Below are positions 8,380 through 16,107 of a DNA stretch of 64,000 nt, in pieces. The position numbers and the translations under genes are program-made. The notes under the pieces were generated by a model that was not told the DNA's origin, made no database searches, and was given only the letters and a program-made list of their open reading frames with translations. The stretch is taken from NCBI GenBank assembly GCA_965220825.1, contig OZ244839.1, forward strand, positions 1,798,001 through 1,862,000, written 5' to 3'. How positions within the stretch are numbered: the stretch's first letter is position 1; each line of letters opens with the position of its first letter. Origin of the DNA: G965220825 sp965220825. Lineage in GTDB: Bacteria; Pseudomonadota; Alphaproteobacteria; UBA828.

Positions 8380-9829
8380 GCGCGAAATCCTTGCAATAGC
8401 TAAGCAGACAACCCTCATCCCACATGTCGTGGAGAAGGACTATGTTCTCGGTTGGATGCTCGCCGGCATCTATTGGCACAAGGATCTTATGGAGAGTTGG
8501 ATATTCAAGGGTGGAACATGCCTGAAAAAATGCTTCTTCGAAACCTATCGGTTTTCCGAAGATCTCGACTTCACACTTCGCCAACCAGAGCATCTCGATG
8601 CCAACTTCTTGATGAACGCATTCTCTGAAATTGGCGAATGGATTTATGATCAGACTGGTATTGAAATTCCGGCCAACAAGCAAGAGTTCGACATCTATAG
8701 AAATCCCCGAGGACAAATCTCCTGCCAGGGCAAGATCAGTTACAAAGGTCCGATCTCATCGACCCACGCTCTCCCGCGCATCAAGCTTGACCTGACCGCC
8801 GACGAGCGAATCATTCTGCCACCAGTCTGGGGACAGATTTTCCATCCATATAGCGATGAGCCAGAAGACGGCATCGAAGTTCTGGCTTACGATTACATCG
8901 AGGCATTTGCGGAAAAATTCAGAGCGCTCGCAGAACGGACGCGTCCACGTGATCTTTATGACGTCGTGCATCTCTACCGCAATGCCGAGGCACGTCCAGA
9001 ACCACGACGCTTCATGGACATCTTACGCGCCAAGTGCGAATTTAAGGGCATCAATATTCCGAGTATGACCGATCTGGAGCCGCATCGTGCGGATCTTGAA
9101 TCTGGTTGGAATCATATGTTGGAGCACCAGCTCCCCGCTCTGCTGCCGGTAGAAGCGTTTTGGGACGCGCTCCCGGAAATCTTCAACTGGCTTCAGGGCA
9201 CCGCCGTACAACCCCCTGCGGCGATACCTATTGGTGCAGGAGACACGCTCATCCGCGAGCGTCTGGTCGACCTGCCCTCCGGCAGGCGAGGACAGAGTCT
9301 TGTCGACATGATTCGCTTTGCCGCTGCTAACCGCTTTCTCGTAGAGATCGACTACCGTGACAGGCAAGGCAATCGTTCGATCCGCACGATTGAAGCCTAT
9401 TCGCTCCGCCGCTCACGAGCTGGTGACGTGTTACTTATGGCTGTACGCGCAGACAGCGGCCAGTCTCGTAGCTATTTGGTGGACAGCATACTTGGAGTCA
9501 AAGCCACCCGGACACCATTCACGCCACGGTACCCCATTGAACTAACGCCGTCAGGCCCTCAGAGTATTCCGAGGGCATCGAGGGCAGGATCCAGAAGCAC
9601 ATTGGGAGCTGGTACCGTACGGTCCGCGCGACCCCCACGTCTACCCAAAGCCACCCGAAGCAAGGCTATCGGTCTCAAAGGTGGTCCAACATACATTTTT
9701 AGATGTACCGTCTGCGGAAAGACTTTCAGAAGGAAAAGTTACAACTCGGAATTGAATAGACACAAAAATAAACAGAATGGCTACGAATGCAACGGCACGA
9801 TCGGCGCATTCGTGCGGATGAAATACTAG
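8369..9829 (+). CDS. abiEii: AbiEii nucleotidyltransferase toxin with C-terminal WYL and zinc-binding extensions
   Basis: 486 residues, well above the ~300 of a plain AbiEii. The N-terminal ~260 residues are the AbiEii nucleotidyltransferase: IFKGGTCLKK near 44-53 and FSEDLDF near 62-68 supply the nucleotide and metal sites. Residues about 308-395 look like a WYL-type ligand/nucleic-acid sensing domain (VDMIRFAAANRFLVEIDYRD, then SYLVDSILGV). The last 43 residues carry C446-X2-C449, H465 and C474 in a GKTF-containing context like a C2H2/CCHC zinc finger. The antitoxin lies immediately upstream with an 11-bp overlap. Family members transfer NTPs to tRNA or other targets; the added domains suggest regulated activation (inference). 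Confidence 0.8.
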   Translation: MLDKREILAIAKQTTLIPHVVEKDYVLGWMLAGIYWHKDLMESWIFKGGTCLKKCFFETYRFSEDLDFTLRQPEHLDANFLMNAFSEIGEWIYDQTGIEIPANKQEFDIYRNPRGQISCQGKISYKGPISSTHALPRIKLDLTADERIILPPVWGQIFHPYSDEPEDGIEVLAYDYIEAFAEKFRALAERTRPRDLYDVVHLYRNAEARPEPRRFMDILRAKCEFKGINIPSMTDLEPHRADLESGWNHMLEHQLPALLPVEAFWDALPEIFNWLQGTAVQPPAAIPIGAGDTLIRERLVDLPSGRRGQSLVDMIRFAAANRFLVEIDYRDRQGNRSIRTIEAYSLRRSRAGDVLLMAVRADSGQSRSYLVDSILGVKATRTPFTPRYPIELTPSGPQSIPRASRAGSRSTLGAGTVRSARPPRLPKATRSKAIGLKGGPTYIFRCTVCGKTFRRKSYNSELNRHKNKQNGYECNGTIGAFVRMKY

Positions 9830-9834
9830 ACATG

Positions 9835-10300
9835 CTAGTTAAGCTCTGTGAGGGCTGGCTCACGGTCGAAATTGGTAATGTTGTCGCGGACATGCAGGCT
9901 CCGGCGGTTATTACTGCCGCCATTCTTGGGACCACGCAGGCGACGGCCAATCATCTGGAAATAGAGATTAGGGCGATGGATCGGGTGGGACGACGATGAT
10001 GGCGCGAGTCTTGGACGCGTCCAGGCTCTCGCGGATGACGCCACGGGTCATCAGCGCCCGGATTTCGTCGGCGCGAAACTGCTCGACGATGCGCTGACGC
10101 AGTCCGTTTCCGTCGCTCCGCTCACTGCCGGCGCCCGGACGCCGCGCGCCGTCAGCAGCCCCGCCAGGGTTTGCGCATGTTCGACCAAGCTAGCGAAGAT
10201 CAGCGCCGGCCGGTCCGGTTCGATATGGGCTTCGAGAGCTTCAAGGACGCACGCGGTGCAATCGCCGTCTATGGCAGTCCGCTCTTCATGGCTTCTCGGC
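9835..10300 (-). pseudogene. C-terminal remnant of a RadD-like SF2 (DEAD/DEAH) helicase
   Basis: Three minus-strand reading-frame pieces line up as one helicase C-terminus: EPDRPALIFASLVEHAQTLA, then RQRIVEQFRADEIRALMTRG followed by ASKTRAIIVVPPDPSP, then YFQMIGRRLRGPKNGG and VRDNITNF. That last block is the motif VI region. At least two frameshifts and a stop separate them, and I see no helicase N-terminus to the right (10301-10484). It is a dead gene, converging on the AbiEii toxin. Confidence 0.65.
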
Positions 10301-10484
10301 AGCCAAGGTGCCCTTTGTAGCCAGCATAGTCTCAGTTGCTGACTTGGGCCGCAGCCGGGGCGCCTCGCCATTGCGCGGCACCAGCCGGAGGCGTCTGGGC
10401 GCCAGCCCGTTGCAGTCCTACGGCGCGAATATCTCGCCGGGGTCTGGTGGGCGAACATACCGGACAGATCTCTGGTCCCGGAAC

Positions 10485-10528
10485 TATCTTGGTCAAGCGC
10501 TTGACCAAGATAACATAAAGCCTATCTT
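10485..10528 (+). promoter_or_regulatory. 28-bp perfect palindrome and promoter of the Phd/PIN operon
   Basis: Bases 10485-10512 form a perfect 28-bp palindrome with half-site TATCTTGGTCAAGC. Its right half contains a TTGACC -35 (10501-10506); TATCTT at 10523-10528 is a possible -10 with 16-bp spacing. The antitoxin-toxin complex is the expected ligand (conditional cooperativity is usual for such operons). Confidence 0.55.
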
Positions 10529-10591
10529 CTCACACTGAGCAGGGTGTCTGACCACGGGACAGTCCGGCTTTTGGACAGGAGCATAGGAACC

Positions 10592-10834
10592 ATGGTGCGA
10601 CGGGTTAAGATCGGCGAGGCGAAGACCCACCTTTCCGCATTGCTGGCGGAGGTGGAAGCGGGCGAGGATCTGGTGATCTGCCGGGGTGCCGTGCCGGTGG
10701 CCCACGTGACACGCATCTCCCGCGAGGGCGAGCATGCGGCGCTTTCGGCAACGCTGCGCAGGGAACGGGCGCGGCAGAAGGCGGTGACGACCGCCGAGAT
10801 TCTGGAATGGCGGCACGAGGGGCACGCGCGCTGA
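10592..10834 (+). CDS. Phd/YefM-type antitoxin
   Basis: 80 residues from the ATG at 10592 (MVRRVKIGEAKTHLS), preceded by an AGGAGCAT ribosome site; the upstream in-frame ATG at 10544 lies in the leader. N-terminal Phd/YefM DNA-binding fold (KIGEAKTHLSALLAEVEAGE, then PVAHVTRI), with a charged C-terminal tail that would wrap the toxin. It overlaps the PIN toxin by one base (TGATG). Confidence 0.88.
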   Translation: MVRRVKIGEAKTHLSALLAEVEAGEDLVICRGAVPVAHVTRISREGEHAALSATLRRERARQKAVTTAEILEWRHEGHAR

Positions 10835-11235
10835 TGGCGTTCGTGCTCGATGCCTCGGTCGCCGCCGCCTGGGTGCTCCCAGCCGAAGAAGCGGTTCTGG
10901 CAGACATCGCGCTAGACCGCTTGGGCGAGGAGACGGCGATGGTGCCGGACGTGTTTTGGCACGAGGTACGCAATCTGCTTCTGTCGGCAGAACGCCGCGG
11001 ACGGATCGACCGCCGCTATGCCGACGCGTCGATGACGCGACTGCGCCGCCTGCCGATCCGGCTGGCAGACGATGTGAACGATGGCGCCGTGATGGCCTTG
11101 GCGCGCGCCCACCGCCTGCCCGCTTACGACGCGAGCTATCTGGCCCTGGCGGTTCGGGAGGCCTATCCGTTGGCGAGCCTCGACAGGAGTCTGAACGAAG
11201 CGGCGGCGGCCGAAAACGTAATTCTACTCGCTTGA
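10834..11235 (+). CDS. vapC: PIN-domain ribonuclease toxin (VapC-like)
   Basis: 133 residues from the ATG at 10834, which shares its A with the antitoxin stop. PIN acidic residues are present: D in FVLDAS (N-terminus), E in VFWHEVRN, D in LPAYDASYLAL and D in LASLDRSL. Members cleave tRNA or rRNA to stop growth; paired with the Phd-like antitoxin it would stabilise the mobile element. Confidence 0.88.
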   Translation: MAFVLDASVAAAWVLPAEEAVLADIALDRLGEETAMVPDVFWHEVRNLLLSAERRGRIDRRYADASMTRLRRLPIRLADDVNDGAVMALARAHRLPAYDASYLALAVREAYPLASLDRSLNEAAAAENVILLA

Positions 11236-11317
11236 GGCAGCTATCCCGTCAAACACTCGCCTTGGCCGCAAGGCGCCCAAGCAGACAACACTAACATCCG
11301 TGGGAACGAACAGACTA

Positions 11318-12769
11318 ATGGCAAAAATTCGAAACCCTGAACGTTTTTCAGATCATTATGGTGTGCCGGAAGAAACCTTGGCGCGTCTGGGAGTTCTTGA
11401 TCCCACCTTGAATATCGATACTCGCCTCTTCATAGATCCTCTTTTACTGGCGAAAAGCCGTCACCTAGAAATATCGATAGGCGCAAGGAATACCTATGAG
11501 GAACATTTTAGTAAAGTCATCAAATTCCTTCGCCTCTCCAAAGAACGAGGAGATGTCGCGTGGCGAACCGCGAAGCGGCTACTATCCTTTCCCGAAATTA
11601 AGTGGACCTGCCTGGGCTACGGCGCTCAATCTGTCTCCGGTGCCGGCTCTGGAAACGAAATGACCGCGCAATTAATCGATACAGCGCGCCAAATCGTACA
11701 ACTTGGTATTGACGATCCGGACTTGTTTGTAGCCATGGCACTTTTCGAAGACGGCGTTGGACCAGATCGTATCAGTGACATGACAAGTAACGTGATTTTC
11801 AGCGACCTCTTGCATTTCAACGAACGAGTGCTCAATGAGCTTGATGTTCCGGTGAAACCGAAGACATTACGGCTTCAAAACGGACAATCCTTCGATGTGG
11901 TGCTACCTAGCAATCCCTTTATTCCAGAAGATGGTCCAGTTTTACTCGTTCCAACCGACATATTGCGCGACCTTCCAATTGTGACAGATTGGTCGGATAT
12001 AGCCGACGCGGCTTCAAAAAACGAAGAGCTCCGAACACGTGTGAATCAAGAAATTACTCGACTCTGGGAGACCAAGAGTAAGGCGAACAAACGTGATCTC
12101 CGTAGTTGGGCCATGTCGGGCAAAGACGAATTCGAAACGTTTCTCAGCATGATACGGGCCGTTAATGCCCGTCCCTATGATGCGACGGTTGATCCCCTTG
12201 GTGAGCTTTCATGGCGGAAGGTGGCAGCGTCTCTAGCCGAAACGACACCATTCCGGATCAAACATCCAGCAAAGCTAGATATTAATGGCGTATCTAATAT
12301 CGTAGAGCAGATCATTGGCCAGTTTAAATTCTTGATTGAGCACCGACGCCTGTCGGAGGACCTTTATTATGATGAATCTCCACGCCCGGAGAAGGCAGCG
12401 CAACGCCTCTTTTTTGCGGTCGCTCACTCCTACTGCAAGGCGAATGACCTTGACCTCACACCCGAAGCAGACACGGGAAACGGTCCAGTGGATTTTAAAG
12501 TTGCGAAGGGATTCAATGGTCGTGTTCTTGTAGAGATAAAGCTGTCTCGGAACCGAAAACTGGTGAAAGGCTATACTCGCCAATTGGAAACTTACAAGAC
12601 AGCGGAAGAGACGCTAACTGCCTATTACATCGTTATCGATGTTGGTGAAATGGGCAATGGGTTAGAGCAACTTATGGATGCCAAAAACCGAGCATCGAAA
12701 AATGGAGAGAGAGTGTCATCGATTGTCATTGTTGATGGGATCAGACGACCGTCGGCAAGCAAACTATAA
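11318..12769 (+). CDS. Orphan protein with C-terminal PD-(D/E)XK nuclease-like motif
   Basis: 483 residues from the ATG at 11318; a GTG six codons upstream (11300) is possible. I recognise no named family. Near residues 387-407 the order GPVDFKV then VLVEIKLS gives the D...ExK signature of restriction-type PD-(D/E)XK folds (D about 392, ExK about 405-407), following a conserved-looking EADTGNG. The N-terminal two thirds is mixed alpha/beta with no transmembrane segment. Low GC compared with the conjugation genes and placement among toxin-antitoxin genes suggest defence cargo, perhaps a single-gene nuclease system. This is inference. Confidence 0.6.
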   Translation: MAKIRNPERFSDHYGVPEETLARLGVLDPTLNIDTRLFIDPLLLAKSRHLEISIGARNTYEEHFSKVIKFLRLSKERGDVAWRTAKRLLSFPEIKWTCLGYGAQSVSGAGSGNEMTAQLIDTARQIVQLGIDDPDLFVAMALFEDGVGPDRISDMTSNVIFSDLLHFNERVLNELDVPVKPKTLRLQNGQSFDVVLPSNPFIPEDGPVLLVPTDILRDLPIVTDWSDIADAASKNEELRTRVNQEITRLWETKSKANKRDLRSWAMSGKDEFETFLSMIRAVNARPYDATVDPLGELSWRKVAASLAETTPFRIKHPAKLDINGVSNIVEQIIGQFKFLIEHRRLSEDLYYDESPRPEKAAQRLFFAVAHSYCKANDLDLTPEADTGNGPVDFKVAKGFNGRVLVEIKLSRNRKLVKGYTRQLETYKTAEETLTAYYIVIDVGEMGNGLEQLMDAKNRASKNGERVSSIVIVDGIRRPSASKL

Positions 12770-12876
12770 CAAGACGTAGGTCCTTTTCCTTGATAGATAT
12801 TCTCACTTTTAGAAGTATCATAGTCCAGTTGCAGGGGCGTATGCTGGATTTTTTCGAGGGGAAAGGATATTCGTTG

Positions 12877-13175
12877 TCAAGTGGTTCGGCCTAGCGCATC
12901 GCGGTCGTACAGGACGTCCCGAGTCAGGTTGTCGGACATGTGCAGGCCGACGCCCCGCGCGTCGAAGTCCGCCAGCACCTGGTTCAGCATGTCACGCCGG
13001 CGATCGCACTCGGACAACGCCGCGTCGGCCTCCTCTTTGCCGTCATCCAAGTCTTCGTGGGCAAACTCGGTCAGATAGCCGCGCACCAGCACGGGGGCGA
13101 GGTTCCAAGCCGTGCTGCCCGAGCCCGGGAACGGAGCCAGGTGTCGTCGTCGACTGACACTGTGATGGTCTTCAT
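12877..13175 (-). pseudogene. Frameshifted ribbon-helix-helix antitoxin (VapB/CopG-like)
   Basis: A minus-strand ATG at 13175 with a strong GGAGG site starts MKTITVSVDDDTWLRSRARA. The frame breaks near 13090-13100 (a run of G in + strand) and continues in another frame as LVRGYLTEFAHEDLDDGKEE to a stop at 12877. Together the parts form one ~99-residue RHH-type antitoxin ending DRDAL. The PIN partner usually starting there is absent: the potential ATG is followed after one codon by a stop. Likely a decayed toxin-antitoxin locus. Confidence 0.6.
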
Positions 13176-13367
13176 GTTGGCGTCCTCCCAGATCTGGACT
13201 CGTCGCGCTCGCCGGAGAGCGATGCCCGGACCCACACACATCATCGACCTCATCGCACGGTCCACGCCGGGGGACCCTGGATGCCGCCGAGGCCACCGCA
13301 ATCGGCCTTTCTCGTCGGGATCGACCCCACCGCGAAGGGCAGTCGTCCGCTTCTTCTCACGCTTTCG

Positions 13368-13393
13368 CTCTCTCTCTCTCTCTCTCTCTCTCT
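13368..13393. repeat. (CT)13 dinucleotide microsatellite
   Basis: Uninterrupted CT repeat of 26 nt between the broken antitoxin (ATG 13175) and the S24 repressor stop (13468). Such tracts slip readily in bacteria. On the minus strand the GA tract lies in an open frame that reads through to the antitoxin ATG, but I have no evidence that frame is translated. The 13176-13467 interval holds no supported gene. Confidence 0.9.
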
Positions 13394-13467
13394 GCACTGT
13401 ATTCCTTCTGGAAACCGGATTCCAGAACCCTGCCGTCGCGTGACGCGGCGGCGCTGGCGCAGGCGGC

Positions 13468-14169
13468 TCACACCCTCTTGAGCGTCCAGACCACCTTGCC
13501 GACGACATGCACATCCTGGGCGAGGCAGGTGTAGTCCTCATAGTCGGGGTTGGCTGACTTGAGCCGCAGCTCGGGCGTCTCGCCGTCGCCCGGCAGGGGC
13601 TCGATGCGCTTGACCACCAGTCCGTTGCCGTCCCAGAGCACGAACAACTCGCCGAGCGCGGGGATGCGCCGGGCGGTGTCGACCAGCAGCCGGTCGCCTT
13701 CGAAGAGTTCGGGCTCCATGGAGTCGCCGCGCACCCGGAGCACGCGAATGGCGCCGGGGCTGGCGTCGCCCTCGTAGCGGATCATCCCTTCGGGCAGGAA
13801 CCAGCGCGCTTTCTCGACCACGAACTCGTCGGCAAGCGCGCCGGGTCCGGCGGAGGCCTCGACATCGACCTCGGAGACGGGGCTGAGCGGCACCGGCCCC
13901 CGGTCCGTCTCCGGGCGCCGCTTCTTCTTGGCCCCGGTCCGCCGTTTCCGGGACGGGCGCTCGGCGTGGTGCAGCTCCTCGGGCTTGCAACCGAGCAGGC
14001 CCGCGAGCGTCGCGGCGTCCTGGTGCGAGAGCACTCTCGGGCTGCCGCGCTGCAGGAAGGCGTGCAGGTAGGAGACATTGCGGCCGATGGCGAGCGACGC
14101 CTCGCGCATGTTCATGCCGCGCTCCCACAGGAGATCGCGGATTTTCTGTCGTACCGGGTCGCGTTCCAT
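13468..14169 (-). CDS. CI/LexA-like S24 repressor
   Basis: 233 residues. N-terminal helix-turn-helix (MREASLAIGRNVSYLHAFLQ, about 21-40), a basic linker (KRRTGAKKKRRPE, about 75-87), then a peptidase S24 domain with catalytic S150 in RGDSMEP and K187 in LVVKRIE. Such repressors self-cleave on contact with RecA filaments, releasing lytic or transfer genes. Placed divergently from the regulator that heads the conjugation operon, it is the likely SOS-responsive brake on transfer. A GAGG ribosome site lies 12 bp before the ATG. Confidence 0.88.
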   Translation of the reverse strand: MERDPVRQKIRDLLWERGMNMREASLAIGRNVSYLHAFLQRGSPRVLSHQDAATLAGLLGCKPEELHHAERPSRKRRTGAKKKRRPETDRGPVPLSPVSEVDVEASAGPGALADEFVVEKARWFLPEGMIRYEGDASPGAIRVLRVRGDSMEPELFEGDRLLVDTARRIPALGELFVLWDGNGLVVKRIEPLPGDGETPELRLKSANPDYEDYTCLAQDVHVVGKVVWTLKRV

Positions 14170-14272
14170 CGCCGTGCCTCGCAGGTCTGTCGCCGGGTGA
14201 TCGCAGTTGTCATAGTTTATTTACTACTCATTGCGATTGCAAGCGGTAATTGTTGCTCGTATGTTCTCGGCC
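14170..14272. promoter_or_regulatory. Divergent promoter region between repressor and transfer regulator
   Basis: The self-complementary hexamer TTGCAA at 14237-14242 can serve as -35 in both directions: rightward with a 17-bp spacer to TATGTT (14260-14265), leftward with a 17-bp spacer to TAAACT (+ strand 14214-14219). If both are used, repressor binding here would set a mutually exclusive switch. The rightward start point would fall next to the ATG at 14273, implying a leaderless transcript. Confidence 0.45.
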
Positions 14273-14944
14273 ATGACTGCACTGGCTACCCGTTTCCGTA
14301 CCACCGTCGAGGCGTTCCTGGAGCGCACCGGCACCGCGCCTGCGCGGCTCGGACTGGACGCGCTCCGCGACCCGTCCTTCGTGCATCGGCTGTCCAACGG
14401 GCGCGAGCCGCGCCTCGAGACCGCCGACCGGGTGCTCGCCTTCATGGACGAGGAGCCGATCGGGCCGTCCTTCCGGCGTGAGCTGGAAGCGTTCATCGCG
14501 GTGACGCGCACCAAGGCGTCCCTGCTCGGACACTACGCAGCGGGGGATCCGTCCTTCGTCACGCGCATTCGCCGGGGCGCCTCGCCCCGGCTGGATAGAG
14601 CGGACCGGGTGCTGGCCTGGATCGCGGAGCACTGCTCGGAAGCCGAGCGGGCGGCGATCCGGGAGGCGATGCGGAACGGCGCCGCGCCGGTTGCGGCGAT
14701 TTCAACAGCACATTCGGAGACAGCGATGCTGGACAAGGACATCTACATGAGCACGCGCGAGGTCGCGGCCTTTCTGGGGCTGAGCCCCCGCACGCTGGAC
14801 CGCTACCGGGTGACCGGCGACGGCCCGCCCTTCCACCGCTTCGGCAACCGGGTGCGCTATGCGCGCGCCGATGTCGAAGCCTGGGCGTCGGCGCGCCGGG
14901 TGCGCTCGACCTCGGACGAGAGCTATGGCGGGAGGGCGGCCTGA
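14273..14944 (+). CDS. Transfer-operon regulator with duplicated N-terminal domain and excisionase-like HTH
   Basis: 223 residues from the ATG at 14273; ATG 14261 is an alternative. Two tandem ~55-residue repeats share the pattern FxxxxEAFxxxTxT...DPSFVxRxxxGxxPRLxxADRVLA (roughly residues 8-65 and 70-125), each like a small lambda-repressor-type fold. The C-terminal ~55 residues are a MerR/excisionase-type HTH (STREVAAFLGLSPRTLDRYR) ending in a wing. Its stop overlaps the pilin ATG (TGATG), so it heads the conjugation operon and is probably its activator, or acts as an excisionase. Confidence 0.7.
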   Translation: MTALATRFRTTVEAFLERTGTAPARLGLDALRDPSFVHRLSNGREPRLETADRVLAFMDEEPIGPSFRRELEAFIAVTRTKASLLGHYAAGDPSFVTRIRRGASPRLDRADRVLAWIAEHCSEAERAAIREAMRNGAAPVAAISTAHSETAMLDKDIYMSTREVAAFLGLSPRTLDRYRVTGDGPPFHRFGNRVRYARADVEAWASARRVRSTSDESYGGRAA

Positions 14945-15249
14945 TGGGCGCGCGGTTCCGCCGGGCGGTTGTCGTTCCCGCGCTCTCCGCGCTTGCGTTG
15001 GCGGCGCTCGGCGTCGGGACCGCCTGGGCGACCTCGGACACGACCTTCTCGGGCCCGCTCGACACGGTCTCGGACATGGTGTCGGGCACCGGCGGCCAGC
15101 TCGCGGCGGCGCTTGCCGTCGGCGCGGCCCTGGTAGGCTCGGTGCTGCGCTTCAACGCCCTGCAGCTTCTGGGCGCCGTCGGCGTCGGGGTGGCGGCAGG
15201 CGCCGGGGTCGGCATCGTCACCGGCCTGGTCGGCACGGCGATCGTCTGA
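14944..15249 (+). CDS. traA: Conjugative pilin (TraA/TrbC-VirB2-like)
   Basis: 101 residues. A Sec signal with positively charged start is followed by a cleavage-like AWA-TSD site near residue 30. The mature part has two hydrophobic helices separated by a short polar loop (GQLAAALAVGAALVGSVLRF, then LQLLGAVGVGVAAGAGVGIV), the architecture of cyclic or propilin subunits. Position immediately before traL matches the F-type order. Identification is from topology and context rather than a catalytic motif. Confidence 0.75.
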   Translation: MGARFRRAVVVPALSALALAALGVGTAWATSDTTFSGPLDTVSDMVSGTGGQLAAALAVGAALVGSVLRFNALQLLGAVGVGVAAGAGVGIVTGLVGTAIV

Positions 15250-15259
15250 GGCGCGCGCC

Positions 15260-15553
15260 ATGAACGATCTTGCCCGTCATGTCATTCCGCGCCGGCTCGA
15301 CGATCCCGAGCGCTGGCTCTTCTGGACCCTCGACGAGGCGGCGGTGCTGCTGGGCCCGGTGGTTCTGGGCCTGGCGGCCAACGCCTTCATCGCCGGGCTG
15401 CTGGCGGGCCTTGCCGCCTGGTGGCTGCTGCGCCGGGCGAAGCGGGGCGGCGGCTCCAACATCGCGCTCTACGCCCTCTACTGGTTCCTGCCCTCCTTCG
15501 TGCTGCGGCTCAGGGCGACGCCGCCCAGCCATCTCAGGAGGTTCGTGGCATGA
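15260..15553 (+). CDS. traL: TraL, F-type T4SS inner-membrane protein
   Basis: 97 residues with the TraL signature (YVIPRRLDDPxR-like HVIPRRLDDPERWLFWTLDE at residues 7-26), then one to two membrane helices (about 28-60) and an LYWFLPS stretch. TraL is a small VirB3-like component required for pilus assembly. Its stop overlaps the traE start (ATGA). Confidence 0.88.
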   Translation: MNDLARHVIPRRLDDPERWLFWTLDEAAVLLGPVVLGLAANAFIAGLLAGLAAWWLLRRAKRGGGSNIALYALYWFLPSFVLRLRATPPSHLRRFVA

Positions 15554-16107
15554 GGCGCGAGGAGATGGAGACGGAGCGCCGCCGGACGCGGGACGGACGG
15601 CTGGCGCTGGCCGGGCTTCTCGGCCTGTCGCTCGCGGCCAACCTCGCCCTCTCGGTCGGGCTCGCCAGACGCGAAGGCTCGACGGTGCTGGTGCCGGCGG
15701 TCTCGGGGCCGGTCTGGGAGGTCGGCGACAGCTGGACGGGGCGGCGATATCTCGAAGACACGGCGCGCACCGTGGCGGTGACGCTGCTGACCGTCACGCC
15801 CGAGAATGCCGGTCATCTGCGCGAGGCGGCGGCCCGGCTGGCCGACCCGTCGGCGCGGGGCGCCATCGCCGCCTGGGTCACGGCCGAGGCCGAACGCATG
15901 GCCCGGCGCGACCTCGCCACCGCCTTCTATCCCGAACGCATCGCGGTCGATCCGGCGACGCTGGCGGCGGAGGTGACGGGCGAGCTCGCGACCTGGATCG
16001 GGCGCGAGGAGGCCTCGCGCGAGCGCAAGACCTACCGGCTCACCTTCCGCATCGAGGGCGGGCGCATCGGGCTTCTGAGATTCGAGGAACGGGAGGAGTC
16101 GAAGTGA
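15550..16107 (+). CDS. traE: TraE, F-type T4SS VirB8/VirB5-like protein
   Basis: 185 residues from the ATG at 15550, sharing ATGA with the traL stop. A short cytoplasmic start, one membrane anchor (about 17-40: LALAGLLGLSLAANLALSVG) and a periplasmic domain ending TYRLTFRIEGGRIGLLRFEE, as in TraE proteins. Acts in pilus assembly at the inner membrane. Confidence 0.85.
   Translation: MRREEMETERRRTRDGRLALAGLLGLSLAANLALSVGLARREGSTVLVPAVSGPVWEVGDSWTGRRYLEDTARTVAVTLLTVTPENAGHLREAAARLADPSARGAIAAWVTAEAERMARRDLATAFYPERIAVDPATLAAEVTGELATWIGREEASRERKTYRLTFRIEGGRIGLLRFEEREESK

Noticed and set aside
13071..13541. A 156-codon minus-strand protein with an RE-repeat encoded by the (CT)n tract
   Set aside because: Its upstream part has no family similarity and overlaps the S24 repressor end. 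The antitoxin ATG at 13175 has its own strong ribosome site.
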